From Macrostomum hystrix (lineage: Eukaryota > Platyhelminthes > Macrostomidae), in contig CATNEN010000024.1 of the NCBI GenBank assembly GCA_950097015.1, positions 1,617,501 to 1,681,500 on the forward strand: DNA of 64,000 bases, read 5' to 3'. Under the pieces are notes generated by a model, which worked only from the letters and a program-made list of their open reading frames with translations, was not told the origin of the DNA and searched no databases. Each line of letters opens with the position of its first letter. Positions within the stretch are counted from its first letter, which is position 1. Positions 35,101-46,185 of the stretch are shown piece by piece. The translations under genes and the position numbers were made by a program.

Positions 35101-38100
35101 CGCTGACTGTGCATCTCTTTCTTGTTCTGTTTGCTAAAGAGCAATGAGGAATGATCAATTGTTGATAGCAAAGCGTTTCATGTCACTCGATAGCACTGCA
35201 AAACACTGAGGTTCATCGACATGCCGCCCCCTATACTTGTTCGCCTTGAAAAGTACAAGTGAGTGCAACTGTCTGATTGGCAGGGACTAACAATCTTTAG
35301 CAGTGGCCTTTTGTCGGCGCGAGTTCGTTCATTTGACTACTATGGTAGTAAGCCTAAGTACCATGTAGGGCTAGTCTAGAAGGATGAAGATAGGTTGACA
35401 CCGTTTTAATTTTGTTCACGCCTGCTATAACTCGGACGCAATTTGGGAGATGCGTCGATGCCTTCTGTGATAGCAAATGCACGCACGTCAGATATATCTC
35501 TTCTACCTGTCAGGAGATCATGTCTAATATGCGCCTTGGAGACAGCCCTCCTTCTCCTCTATGAATCTGTCTTTCAAAATCGATACTATGCAATAACTAT
35601 GCAATACTTTGAGCAGCAGACACTAGGCAAACGATTGCTTGTTTCTTGAGTACAATTTCTTCTTCTGTACCTGTCTGTTCGGTGTACCTCTCGATTCGCT
35701 AGCTGGTCTAGTGGCTTCCTGCACGAAGAGTGAGAGAGGAGCGAGAGCGCCAATTAGTTCAAGACAGCCGCCTGGAGGCGCATCCTTTTCAATCAACATA
35801 GTGCTTCCCACGCCTCCCTCTAATCTTCCTCTCTAGCTCTGCATACGCGTGATTCTCCCTGAGTTTGCTCCTCGCTGTCAGCAAACAGTGACTATGGCCT
35901 ATTGTAAACAGTACGGGTAACCGAGATGATTCAGCTAGGTTAGAAATGACACCGAAATTAACAAAGCAGATTGTAATAGCAGAGCGCTTTAATGTCTATG
36001 GCCACGACCGCTGACATCCCACTGAATACCAAACCACTGACATTCCACTGAATACCAAACTGCTGACATCCATCCCACTGAATACCAAACCACTGACATC
36101 CCACTGAATACCAAACCACTGACATCCCACTGAATACCAAACCACTGACATTCCACTGAATACCAAACCACTGACATTCCACTGAATAACAAACCACTGA
36201 CATCCCACTGAATACCAAACCACTGACATTCCACTGAATACCAAACCACTGACATTCCAGTGAATACCAAACCACTGACATTCCACTGAATAACAAACCA
36301 CTGACATCCCACTGAATACCAAACCACTGACATTCCACTGAATACCAAACCACTGACATTCCACTGAATACCAAACCACTGACATTCCACTGAATAACAA
36401 ACCACTGACATCCCACTGAATACCAAACCACTGACATTCCACTGAATACCAAACCACTGACATCCCACTGAATACCAAACCACTGACATTCCACTGAATA
36501 CCAAACTGCTGACATTCCACTGAATACCAAACCACTGACATCCCACTGAATACTAAACCACTGACATTCCACTGAATACCAAACTGCTGACATTCCACTG
36601 GATACCAAACCACTGACATCCATCCCACTGAATACTAAACCACTGACATTCCACTGAATACCAAACTGCTGACATCCATCCCACTGGATACCAAACCACT
36701 GACATCCATCCCACTGAATACTAAACCACTGACATTCCACTGAATACCAAACTGCTGACATCCATCCCACTGGATACCAAACCACTGACATCCATCCCAC
36801 TGAATACTAAACCACTGACATTCCACTGAATACCAAACTGCTGACATCCATCCCACTGGATACCAAACCACTGACATCCATCCCACTGAATACTAAACCA
36901 CTGACATCCCACTGAATACCAAACCGCTGACATCCATCCCACTGAATACCAAACCACTGACATTCCACTGAATACCAAACCACTGACATTCCACTGAATA
37001 CCAAACCACTGACATTCCACTGAATACCAAACTGCTGACATCCATCCCACTGAATACCAAACCACTGACATCCCACTGAATACCAAACCACTGACATCCC
37101 ACTGAATACCAAACCACTGACATTCCACTGAATACCAAACCACTGACATTCCACTGAATAACAAACCACTGACATCCCACTGAATACCAAACCACTGACA
37201 TTCCACTGAATACCAAACCACTGACATTCCACTGAATACCAAACCACTGACATTCCACTGAATAACAAACCACTGACATCCCACTGAATACCAAACCACT
37301 GACATTCCACTGAATACCAAACCACTGACATTCCACTGAATACCAAACCACTGACATTCCACTGAATACCAAACCACTGACATTCCACTGAATAACAAAC
37401 CACTGACATCCCACTGAATACCAAACCACTGACATTCCACTGAATACCAAACCACTGACATTCCACTGAATACCAAACCACTGACATTCCACTGAATACC
37501 AAACCACTGACAGGGCTGTCTAAATACTCAAGTTAAAATCTATACTATCGCTCGCAGTCTTAAAATTTATACAACAAACTATAGTATCACAAATATAATT
37601 ATGGAATTATTGATTGATAATCAATATAGATTGATGGATTTCAGTCGATGAGAGTTTTATCCCCAAAAAACTTAACGCGCCCTAAAATGCCGAATCTTCC
37701 CGACCGCAGGAGGATCTTCTGTCTGGCGTGGACGAGTTTCTGAAGTGCTGCACCGTGCTGCCGCCAAACGAGTGGGATCCTACTATCCGCATCGAGCCGC
37801 CCAAAGAGATCCCCTCGCAGGAGCCAAGGAAGCAGGGCAGTAGCCTAGTAGTCAATGCGTCCGCCGCAGCGCTGGGCTCAGCTTCCGCGTGTGAGTAGCG
37901 TCTATGCATAAAGATGTGCTGTCTGATTAGGATGAGGCTGTGCGCTTGTATTGCGACGGTGAAATTGAGGGTGTAAGGATATACATTCAGGTGTGGACTC
38001 AGGCTTCAGGTGTGAACTCAGGTGTGGTTTCAGGTGTGTGATAAGAATTCAGATCCAAAATTCATGCGGCTCATTAAATTTTCCCCTTCGCAGCCAGCGT

Positions 38101-38278
38101 CGGCAGTCCCGACATTATGACGGGTCAAAACGCATCCGCCAAGAAGTCACTTTTATCTTTCTCGTCATCATCTCCATCCCCGGCGCCACCGTCGCCACCG
38201 TCGCCGAATTCTCCGGAGTCGCCGGCTTCACCGCCTTCACCATCAGGCGGCGGTGTCGGCGCCAGTGGCGGAGGCGGA

Positions 38279-38335
<57 letters not shown>

Positions 38336-41300
38336 CACCAATTGGACCCGTCGCTGCAGATCTCTGGTCGCCTGTTTGGCGGCCTCATCATGGACGTGAA
38401 GAAGAGAGCGCCGTTCTACCTGTCTGACTTTCGCGACGCCTTCCACATGCAGACCATCGGAGCGCTGTTCTTTCTGTACTTTGCCTGCCTGACACCCATC
38501 ATCACGTTTGGCGGCCTACTCATTGACGCGACAGACGGCCACCTGGGCGCTATTGAGTCGATTCTCTCCGGCGCCATCTGCGGAACAGTCTACGCCCTGT
38601 TCTCCGGCCAGCCACTCACCATTCTGGGTTTGTTCAATAATTTAAAAAAGTCAAAGCTCTGAGGTCAGGTCTGACGCTAGTCAGTGTATAGAGGCGTCTT
38701 CATGTTTACTTTGGTCCAAAGTTAAGAAACACGTGAACACACCACTGTCCCTCGATTGCACAGCCGGTGCTTTTGGTATCTAAACGTCATAAAACTTAAC
38801 AAAAAATATTATCTCGTGACGGCTTGTTTACTGGCAGGTCACTCTGTCAGCGAAAGCTTGTTCACAGATAGTTCCTTAAATGACAAATTAGCTTATTTTG
38901 AAAGTTAAGGGCTCGAAAAATTCCAGAAAAAGATCAACTTTTACTGAGAAAGTCAGTTCCTCACGAAAGTCCTGAAACCAACCAAAAATTTTATGCTTTG
39001 GAGATAGGAATTTAACATTTTTTTTCATGCTTGCATTAGATATTTTTTAAATTATACATCGAAATGACAGGGGCTGGGGAGGGGCATCACACTGTACTGC
39101 TGATAAGTTCAAGGACCGGGGGCGTCACACTGTGTACAGCTGTTCAATTCATGGACTGGTTTGGGGCGTCACACTGTACTGCTGATAAGTTAATGGACTA
39201 GTGCAGGGGCGTCACACTATACACAGCTGTTAAATTCATGGGCTGGGGAGGGGCGTCACACTGCACAGCTGTTAAATTCATGGGCTGGGGAGGGGCGTCA
39301 CACTGCACAGCTGTTCAATTCATGGGCTGGGGAGGGGCGTCACACTGCACAGCTGTTCAATTCATGGGCTGGGGAGGGGCGTCACACTGCACAGCTGTTC
39401 AATTCATGGGCTGGGGAGGGGCGTCACACTGCACAGCTGTTCAATTCATGGGCTGGGGAGGGGCGTCACACTGCACAGCTGTTCAATTCATGGGCTGGGG
39501 AGGGGCGTCACACTGCACAGCTGTTCAATTCATGGGCTGGGGAGGGGCGTCACACTGCACAGCTGTTCAATTCATGGGCTGGGGAGGGGCGTCACACTGC
39601 ACAGCTGTTCAATTCATGGGCTGGGGAGGGGCGTCACACTGCACAGCTGTTCAATTCATGGGCTGGGGAGGGGCGTCACACTGCACAGCTGTTCAATTCA
39701 TGGGCTGGGGAGGGGCGTCACACTGCACAGCTGTTAAATTCATGGGCTGGGGAGGGGCGTCACACTGCACAGCTGTTAAATTCATGGGCTGGGGAGGGGC
39801 GTCACACTGCACAGCTGTTCAATTCATGGGCTGGGGAGGGGCGTCACACTGCACAGCTGTTCAATTCATGGCCTGAATTATCTTCGACACAAAACGCACA
39901 TTCCACAGGTTCCACTGGACCAGTGCTGGTGTTTGAAACGATAGTGTTCAAGATGTGCAAGGACTACGGATGGGAGTACCTCAGCTTCCGCATGTGGGTC
40001 GGCCTGTGGATCAGCTTGATTCTGCTGCTGTTTGTGGCCTTCGATCTCAGCGCTCTGGTCAAGTGAGAAATTTGAAATTATCAAAGTTATTGAAGAATGT
40101 TTATTTGGCTTTGATGCCATCGAGACACTAGCTTTTATTTTACTTGCCTTTGCTACTCAAGAGTTGCAGAAAATTTTCTTTTTCACCTTCATTATTAATA
40201 ATAATAACTGCAGGAAGGCTGCAGGTACTGGAACATCATTTGATGACAGTGGACCCGCATCCTGTCAGACTGAGTACACACTCACAGTGTTGTACATCTG
40301 CCTTGACTTTTTAATTGTCAGGCAGTGTACATTCTTACGACAAGCCTCTGAGCCTTCTCTCCGCGGCTGCGATCAAAATGAATGCAGTCTCTATTTCAGG
40401 GACATTGGTGCGACGAGTGGCGAATGCGTTAATCGCCCTGACTTACCTCCTGCAAGAAACCCTTGGTGTTAGTCTTTGTTCGTTTAACAGTAGAAAGACC
40501 ATGGAGGGCTATTCCAAATATATATATTTTCTGTATCTCCTAAAATATTCAACCGATCGCCATGAAAATGCAGAACACAGACAAAAATGTCCGCTTCTAT
40601 TGTCCAAAAATTTATTCTGCTCACAAATTTTCATCGTGCTCCATGTCGACTTATCATTGCTAACTCTTTTGGATAAATTGATTAATGAAACAGTTTTTTC
40701 TTTTTTGAACCAACATGGATTCGCCATAAAAGTTTCTACAGAGAAACGTCACCAGGGTCTTCGACAAGAACGGATTTGAAAGTTAGTTCATCGTAAAGGG
40801 CGGGAAATTTCTATTCATAAGGTGGACTTTCACGAGAATCGGTCATTCGGCTTGGGAGCTGTAGTGAAGTAGCCCCTGGTTATTTGAAATACCCCCTGGT
40901 TTTTCCCCATGGAAAAATAGCTTTCTTACTGTTAACCGCCTCATATGCGCACCAGGTCGTCCCACTGGAGCTCACTTTCACTATCGTCTTGATTAAACTG
41001 CTCAAGTTTTGATTTGTTTTAACAACTTAAATCAATGCTTCCATCTCCCACGCCAGGTACATAACCCGCTTCACCGAGGAGTCATTCGCCGGTCTAATCG
41101 CCCTCATTTTCATCGTCGAGGCCTTCAAGAAGCTGCTGACTATAGCCAAGCAGTATCCGGTGAACAGCCAGTGGCAGCCCGACTACAGGCCCGATAACAA
41201 CTGTACCTGCCGCCGACTTCCCGGCATCAACGACTCTACCTGGCGGCCGCTGGCTCCCGGCCAGAATCTGCGAGTGCCCAGCTTCCCATTGTGGCGCGAC

Positions 41301-43642
41301 AAATTCAGCGGCGAGCCGGCCCACTTTCCAAACTATTCGGCCATGCCCTACTGGAGCTGGGATTGGTACGACACTGTCAAGGCCTGCGTGCAGAACCAGG
41401 GTGAGTGGATCGGCACCGGCTGCGGCACCTTCGCTGTGCCTGACGTATTCTTCTTCTCCTGTCTGCTGTTCATTGGCACCTTCGTGTTGAGCTACGGCCT
41501 GAAGATGATGCGCAACTCCAGCTTCTTTCCGGCCTTTTTTCGCTCCCTCATCAGCGACTTTGCCGTGATGACGGCCATTGTGCTGATGACCCTGACGGAC
41601 CGACTGATGGGCCTGCACACGCCGAAGCTCAATGTGCCATCCGGCTTCGAGCCCACCCTGGGCTATCAGGCTCGCGGCTGGCTCATCCGGCCACTGGGCC
41701 GCCAGGGACAGAACCCCTGGTACACCATCTTGATTGCCCTGTTCCCGGCCCTGCTAGCCACCATTCTTATCTTCATGGACCAGCAGATAACGGCAGTCAT
41801 TGTTAATAGGAAGGAGAACAAGCTGAAGAAAGGCCTCGGCTATCACCTGGACCTGCTGATTGTGGCTCTGCTGATCGGTATCAACTCCGTGCTGGGCATT
41901 CCCTGGTTTGTGGCCGCCACAGTGCTCTCAATTAATCACGTGATGTCGCTGAAGATTGAGAGCGAGTCCACGGCGCCTGGGGAGAGACCGAAGTTTCTGG
42001 GATGCCGGTAAGCTTGGGAGAACAACTTGGCTTGCATTTTAGGATGCGAAGAAACGGTTAATTTCTATGACACTATTTCCTCATAGCAATAGCATAGCAA
42101 CATTACACCAACTGGGCTTATCGGGCTATTTAAAATGAATTCAACAGCATAGCAATGAATAATTCTGCTAATCGCCTTCCACTCGGCCTCCTTCCTTGGC
42201 CTGTAAACAACGAGAGTCGAATTATTAAGGATCTAATTATGAGTGAATGAATGAACGAGTGAATGCTGTCAGTTTAGTAGGTCGCAATCCTCAGTACTTT
42301 GGGTGTTAGTAATATTTGCCAGTCGTTGGGATGCACAGATTCTGACTGACTTAGGTCATAGCGGGCCAGCCAATCGGCCCAGGGCCCAGGTTACAGAAAG
42401 CGGGGTGGAGGGCTTTGCGGGCCAGCCAATCGGCCCAGAGCCCGGGTTACAGAAAGTGGGGTGGACGCCTCAGTGGGCCAGCCAATCGGATCAGGACCCA
42501 GGTCACAAAAAGTGGGGTGGAGGGCTCAGTGGGCCAGCCAATCTACGGGGCCCGAGGCACAGCAAGTTAGGAAAGGGCATACAGGAGGACGAGTGCAGCG
42601 AATAAAGTACGCAATGCACAAATCCAATAATCAAACACGAAACGAATACGAAACCTAATCTGATTCGCAGGGAGAACCGGCTAACTGGATTTCTCATCTT
42701 TCTCATGATCGGCCTGTCGGTGTTCATGACGCCAGTGTTGCGGAACATCCCCATGCCAGTGCTATACGGCGTGTTCCTCTTTATGGGTGTCTCCTCACTC
42801 AATGGGATCCAGATGGTTCAGCGAATCGGCTTGTTCTTCATGCCGCCGAAGTATCAGCCGGACTACATTTTCCTGAGGTGAGGTTCATTCCTAGTCGAAT
42901 CTAAGGTGTGCCTGGAACAATTCAAAGCGTCGACGTGTCCCATTTGTAATTTTTTGTCTCCCGCAGACACGTGAAGCTAGCGCAGGTGCACAAGTTCACC
43001 ATCATCCAGGTACTGTGCCTAGTTCTACTGTGGGTGGTGAAGGCGATCAAGCGAGTGTCCATCTTGTTCCCCATCATGGTGCTGGCCATGTGCTTCGTTC
43101 GCAAGGCTCTGGACTACTTATTTGAGCAGTCTGAACTCAAATGGCTCGACGACATCCTGCCGCCAATGCACCTGGGCAGGAAGCCCGCCTCGGGCAATGT
43201 AACAGGAATCACCGACCGGCCCGTCACCGTGGAGCTCCCGATGGGCGTATCAGCCGAGCCCAAGGCTGGCGAGAACTCCTTCAACGTGTCAGTTGAGCTG
43301 GGACACACCTCCATCTGGAAGAACCTCACCGCCCAGCCTGCCGCTGACGGACAGAAGAAGACGAAGTAAGCAGCTTGGGAAACTGATATCCCCCCACTTA
43401 ACTGATCTAGCTAAACTGAATCCCGTTCAATGCCAAACTACTAAGTTATGACATGCTATCTGAGCCCTTGACCCGCCCTGACACTCTACAGGGGAAGGTC
43501 GGCTCCAATGGGCAAGCAGCGCTCGCCGCCTGCCGATAACACCAATCCTGAGGCCCGCGAGCGGCTGCTGAACGCGCCCGCCATCGTAGTAGAGCCGCCT
43601 TCGGGCAGCAACACGCCGGAGCGCAGGGACTCAAACGCCTGA
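29189..43642 (+). CDS. SLC4-family Na+-coupled bicarbonate transporter (NBC-like)
   Basis: Moves bicarbonate (usually with sodium) across the plasma membrane to regulate pH. Twelve exons: 29189-29369, 29547-29609, 32557-32694, 33714-34100, 34449-34858, 37710-37890, 38094-38627, 39909-40062, 41057-42007, 42671-42877, 42967-43365, 43492-43642. All joins are GT-AG and in frame, giving about 1,251 residues, close to the family size. Visible hallmarks: basic [13 protein letters not shown] near residue 45; [94 protein letters not shown] opening the membrane domain; [36 protein letters not shown]; the stilbene-site-like [11 protein letters not shown]; an extracellular loop with four Cys (CTC, then ACVQ and GTGC). 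It resembles electrogenic NBCe1 more than anion exchangers, by inspection only. Exon 7 holds a poly-Gly tract. A variant poly(A) signal ATTAAA is at 43673. Confidence 0.94.
29395..29411 (+). repeat. Short interstitial TTAGGG run
   Basis: GTTAGGGTTAGGGTTAG in SLC4 intron 1; two and a half telomere-type units. Confidence 0.8.
29640..29893. repeat. 30-bp minisatellite, about 8 copies, SLC4 intron 2
   Basis: Unit TGTCACTGACAATCAGGCCA plus TAGGCAGTGA. It starts about 30 bases after the exon 2 donor. Confidence 0.95.
29900..30837. other. SLC4 intron 2, unique sequence
   Basis: No exon or repeat recognised. Confidence 0.4.
30838..31492. repeat. 18-bp pyrimidine-rich minisatellite, about 36 copies, SLC4 intron 2
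   Basis: Unit CCGATTCCTCCTACCCCT with AAG, CAG and CTG variants at the first triplet. The plus strand is mostly pyrimidine. Confidence 0.95.
31493..32069. other. SLC4 intron 2, unique sequence
   Basis: No exon seen. A GC-rich block at 31780-31870 is followed by AGATTAAGCTAATCAG, which holds two facing homeodomain-type cores. Confidence 0.35.
32074..32548. repeat. 20-bp minisatellite, about 23 copies, SLC4 intron 2
   Basis: Unit CAGTTCGAATTTTATCCCCT with TATCA and TGTCA variants. It runs to within about 10 bases of the exon 3 acceptor, so the repeat supplies the pyrimidine tract of that splice site. Confidence 0.95.
32716..33700. repeat. 27-bp minisatellite, about 37 copies, filling SLC4 intron 3
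   Basis: Unit CATTCAGCTGGACCCTCCGA plus CACCCCT (26-bp variants). It occupies nearly all of the 1,019-base intron 32695-33713. Confidence 0.96.
34114..34370 (-). mobile_element. tRNA-derived SINE, copy 4, in SLC4 intron 4
   Basis: Inverted copy with an internal deletion, from the tail near 34114 to the tRNA-like head (GCAGAGCGGTAAACGCG) near 34360. The flanking duplication is GTGGGCATTATAA (34101-34113) and GTGGGCAATATAA (34371-34383), one mismatch. The left copy is the exon 4 splice donor itself, so insertion duplicated the donor. It makes up most of this 348-base intron. Confidence 0.93.
34863..35025 (+). mobile_element. tRNA-derived SINE, 5'-truncated copy 5, in SLC4 intron 5
   Basis: Begins four bases after the exon 5 donor GT with CAAGGCACAGTGAG, then ACTGCCTGACGATGAGAAAG and the 3' body. 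It lacks the tRNA-like head. Opposite orientation to copy 4, the two flanking exon 5. Confidence 0.88.
35026..36008. other. SLC4 intron 5, unique sequence
   Basis: No exon or repeat family recognised. Confidence 0.4.
36009..37511. repeat. 26-bp minisatellite, about 56 copies, SLC4 intron 5
   Basis: Unit CCACTGAATACCAAACCACT plus GACATT, with CCC variants and 30-bp versions containing CATCCATC. Blocks of variants recur in order, so longer segments were duplicated. Open minus-strand frames here are repeat artefacts. Confidence 0.96.
38265..38333 (+). repeat. (GGC)n microsatellite coding poly-Gly in SLC4 exon 7
   Basis: About 20 Gly codons, mostly GGC, after a Ser/Pro-rich stretch and just before the membrane domain. 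Likely length-polymorphic. Confidence 0.9.
38640..39070. other. SLC4 intron 7, unique sequence
   Basis: Nothing recognised before the 42-bp array. Confidence 0.4.
39072..39874. repeat. 42-bp minisatellite, about 19 copies, SLC4 intron 7
   Basis: Unit GGGCTGGGGAGGGGCGTCAC plus ACTGCACAGCTGTTCAATTC and AT. The first four copies are diverged, the rest nearly identical, so growth is at the 3' side. The 42-bp unit (14 codons) explains an open frame. Confidence 0.96.
40190..40445 (-). mobile_element. tRNA-derived SINE, internally deleted copy 6
   Basis: Tail ATTATTAATAATAATAACTG near 40190, then CTGCAGGTACTGGAACATCA and the body up to the decayed head near 40440. It lies in SLC4 intron 8, antisense. 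Confidence 0.85.
40484..40935. mobile_element. piggyBac-like short element between TTAA sites
   Basis: Left end TTAACAGTAGAAAGACCATG; right end, read inverted, TTAACAGTAAGAAAG. A TTAA sits at each end (40484-40487 and 40932-40935), as expected of piggyBac target sites. Internal sequence (TTCATCGTAAAGGGCGGGAA, GGTCATTCGGCTTGGGA, TTTGAAATACCCCC) is shared, inverted, with 61706-62066. Non-coding; lies in SLC4 intron 8. Confidence 0.65.
42363..42556. repeat. 56-bp tandem repeat, 3.5 copies, SLC4 intron 9
   Basis: Begins GGGCCAGCCAATCGGCCCAG at about 42363, 42419, 42475 and 42531. A young or small version of the intronic arrays. Confidence 0.9.
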
Positions 43643-43672
43643 GCTGAGGCAAACGCTGGTCTCGAAACTACA

Positions 43673-43678
43673 ATTAAA
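43673..43678 (+). terminator. Variant poly(A) signal ATTAAA of the SLC4 gene
   Basis: ATTAAA 31 bases after the stop codon, followed by a T-rich stretch. Placement fits, but no transcript evidence. Confidence 0.4.
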
Positions 43679-43814
43679 CGCTTTTGTGCGCATCAGAGTT
43701 TTGTTTAGATTGTGAATAGATTTACTAAATTGTAAAGTTTCTGCTTACTATGGATATAGTTAGCTGCTTGAGCTCAGAGAGGATTGAATTAAACTACTCG
43801 TAAATGTAGTAGTT

Positions 43815-44282
43815 TGCGTGGGGTTGTGGGTGCTCTCGTGTGGTGTGTGCTGTGGGGTGATGGGTGTTTTGGTGTGTTGAATGCTGTGGGGTAGTGGGTG
43901 TTCTCGTGTGGTGGGTGCTCTCGGGTGTTGGGTGCTGTGAAGTGGTGGGTGCTTTGGGGTGTTGGATGCTGTGGGGTAGTGGGTGCTGTGGGGTGGTGGG
44001 TGCTGTGGGATGGTGGGTGCTGTGACGTGGTGAGAGCTGTGGGTGGTGGGTGCTTTGGGATGGTGGGTGCTGTGGGGTGGTGGGTGCTGTGACGTGGTGA
44101 GAGCTGTGGGGTAGTGGGTGCTGTGGGGTGTTGGGTGCTGTGTGGTGGTGGGTGCTGTGGGATGGTAGGTGCTGTGACGTAATGAGAGCTGTGGGGTGGT
44201 GGGTGCTGTGCGGTGGTGGGTGCTGTGGGATGGTGGGTGCTGTGACGTGGTGAGAGCTGTGGGGTGGTGGTTGCTCTTAGGC
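43815..44282. repeat. 17-bp minisatellite downstream of SLC4
   Basis: GTGCTGTGGGGTGGTGG units with many variants, G/T-rich on the plus strand. Confidence 0.9.
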
Positions 44283-44289
44283 GGTGGTT

Positions 44290-45938
44290 ATTATAATCTT
44301 TTCGAAGAAAGATTAATATGACGAAAGTCAAGCCAAATTAAGTTACACTTGGCAATAAGGCGCAAGACGCGCAGAAAGTAAGAAATCGCAGAATACGCAG
44401 AATAAGAAAAAAAACTAATTTTTTTGTGCTTTAGGTAAACAGTTTTAAATGGTGGTCTAGTTTTTTGTTTTGTTCCGCTTAATAGTGCCCACTTTTTCGC
44501 TAGTCCTCCTGCTCAGCGTCTCCTGTTCCATCATGAAATTTTGGGAAACCATTCGCTTTATTATCCACTTTTTGTTTTCTTTTAGAATATCAGGTATAAT
44601 TAGTGTTTTTGCATAGATTTTTATGTACCTCCGAAATAAATTTCGAGCAATACTTTTTACTTTTTTCTCTTGACATGGGAGATTTTGCACATTTTTGCAA
44701 CACGATAGATATATACGAGCTATTGTCTCCCTGCTTTTATGAAATAATTTTTTCTAAGCGGAAATGTTTATTCGCAAATTTCACTAGGATTTTTTAGAGT
44801 TTTGTATATTTTTTGTGTTACTGAGAAATCGACCATGTGCACCTCGCAAGCCCATCTATTCATAGTCATCAGCTTATAATTATATATATTATAAGCGCAT
44901 AGTCAGTTTTTTCAAACACATTGCCTTGCCTTGAAATTTTCCAAATACCCAATGCTTCAAAAGCTGCATCGCAATGACATTTAGTGAATGACCTGGCAAC
45001 AGTAGACTATCGATACGCGCGATAGCATTATGCTTTTCATTGATCTGTACACTTGCCATTCAATCATATATTCAATCATCTATTTTTGTCGTGATTTTGC
45101 TAAATCTTGTTAACCTGTACAGCCAGTCAGCAATCCTGTTAATTGTGAGTTATAAAACTTTAACTGATATTATTGTTGTCTCGCAACGATTTGACGAACA
45201 AAAACTACAATTTTGTTAGCACATTGTGATGAAGCATTGTCGTAGCTACATTTCAAGACTCCACTTAGATCCCTTGCTTTTTGTACTTTTACTCATTACT
45301 TTACCTACTATATGTGAGTCAGTTATGTTTTATTGTCCAACACTGTTTTGCGTTATTTTTGACCCGAACAAATTGTATGATGCAGCTATGTTTGTGTGAG
45401 CAACCAGTACTTTTATTAGATTTTTTTGCTGTTTTCTCTACTCTTTTATCTTTTAAAAGTCTATATAGAAATCATACACGAGATTCGATAACGATTCGAC
45501 AAAAATTATCCGTGTTTATCAATCATTAGGATTAAATCGATGCACTCAAAATATTAGTTTTGACTCAATTAACTCGCTAGAGTAACAAAGTGTAGAATGC
45601 ACTCGTACTACTAACAGCAAGATACATCAGTAGTGTCATTATATGCGAGCGCATGTTATAAAACCTTCTATGAAGTCCGTTATTAAATATTTCTGCATCT
45701 ACTGCAGGTGTATTTATTATTATCTATTATTACCACATCTTTAGTTTTTAGCGCAAGCTTATTTTCCTTGAATTAGTGTACTTCTGTGTCTACCATCGCT
45801 TCTAGGTCTTAGAGCTACTGAATTTTTAACTCAGATGTAAAATAAAAGATCCAAGTGTAGAGTAGGCACCACCACACTCAGCTGGTATTCCTTTCTAGTT
45901 GGTGCGCATCAACTAGTGGACTCTGTCTTTCAACTTCT
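44290..45938. other. AT-rich intergenic spacer
   Basis: No exon or RNA gene recognised; open frames are short and AT-driven. Confidence 0.4.
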
Positions 45939-45939
45939 T

Positions 45940-46183
45940 TTAACAGTAGAAGCACCGCGGCTGTATTTCAAAGGCCCACAAGTATTCAACCGATCGCCAT
46001 GAAAATCTGGAACATCCGATGGAGCGAACTTCCAGAATCACAAAGCTTCGGCATCGTCGAGTTTCTCGTCGGGGTGTCTGGTGTCAAAGACGACAAAATT
46101 TCTCACAGTTTCATCATGGAACCATTGTTGAGCGGTCTAACCAGTAGGCTAACCCCTTGGATAAAAAAATTTAGTCCTGTTAA
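45940..46183. mobile_element. piggyBac-like short element, second copy
   Basis: Starts TTAACAGTAGAAGCACCGCG and ends, read inverted, TTAACAGGACTAAATTT. TTAA at both ends (45940-45943 and 46180-46183). Contains ATTCAACCGATCGCCATGAA, shared with the 40484 copy, and CTTCCAGAATCACAAAGC, shared with 5413 and 61706. The 66-bp satellite begins where it stops. Confidence 0.6.
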
Positions 46184-46185
46184 CA

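Noticed and set aside
35958-37507. Several 200-280-codon minus-strand frames ([12 protein letters not shown] type)
   Set aside because: 26-bp intronic minisatellite; repeats only, no flanking coding sequence.
39238-39876. 212-codon frame of 14-residue repeats
   Set aside because: 42-bp intronic array in SLC4; period divisible by three explains it.
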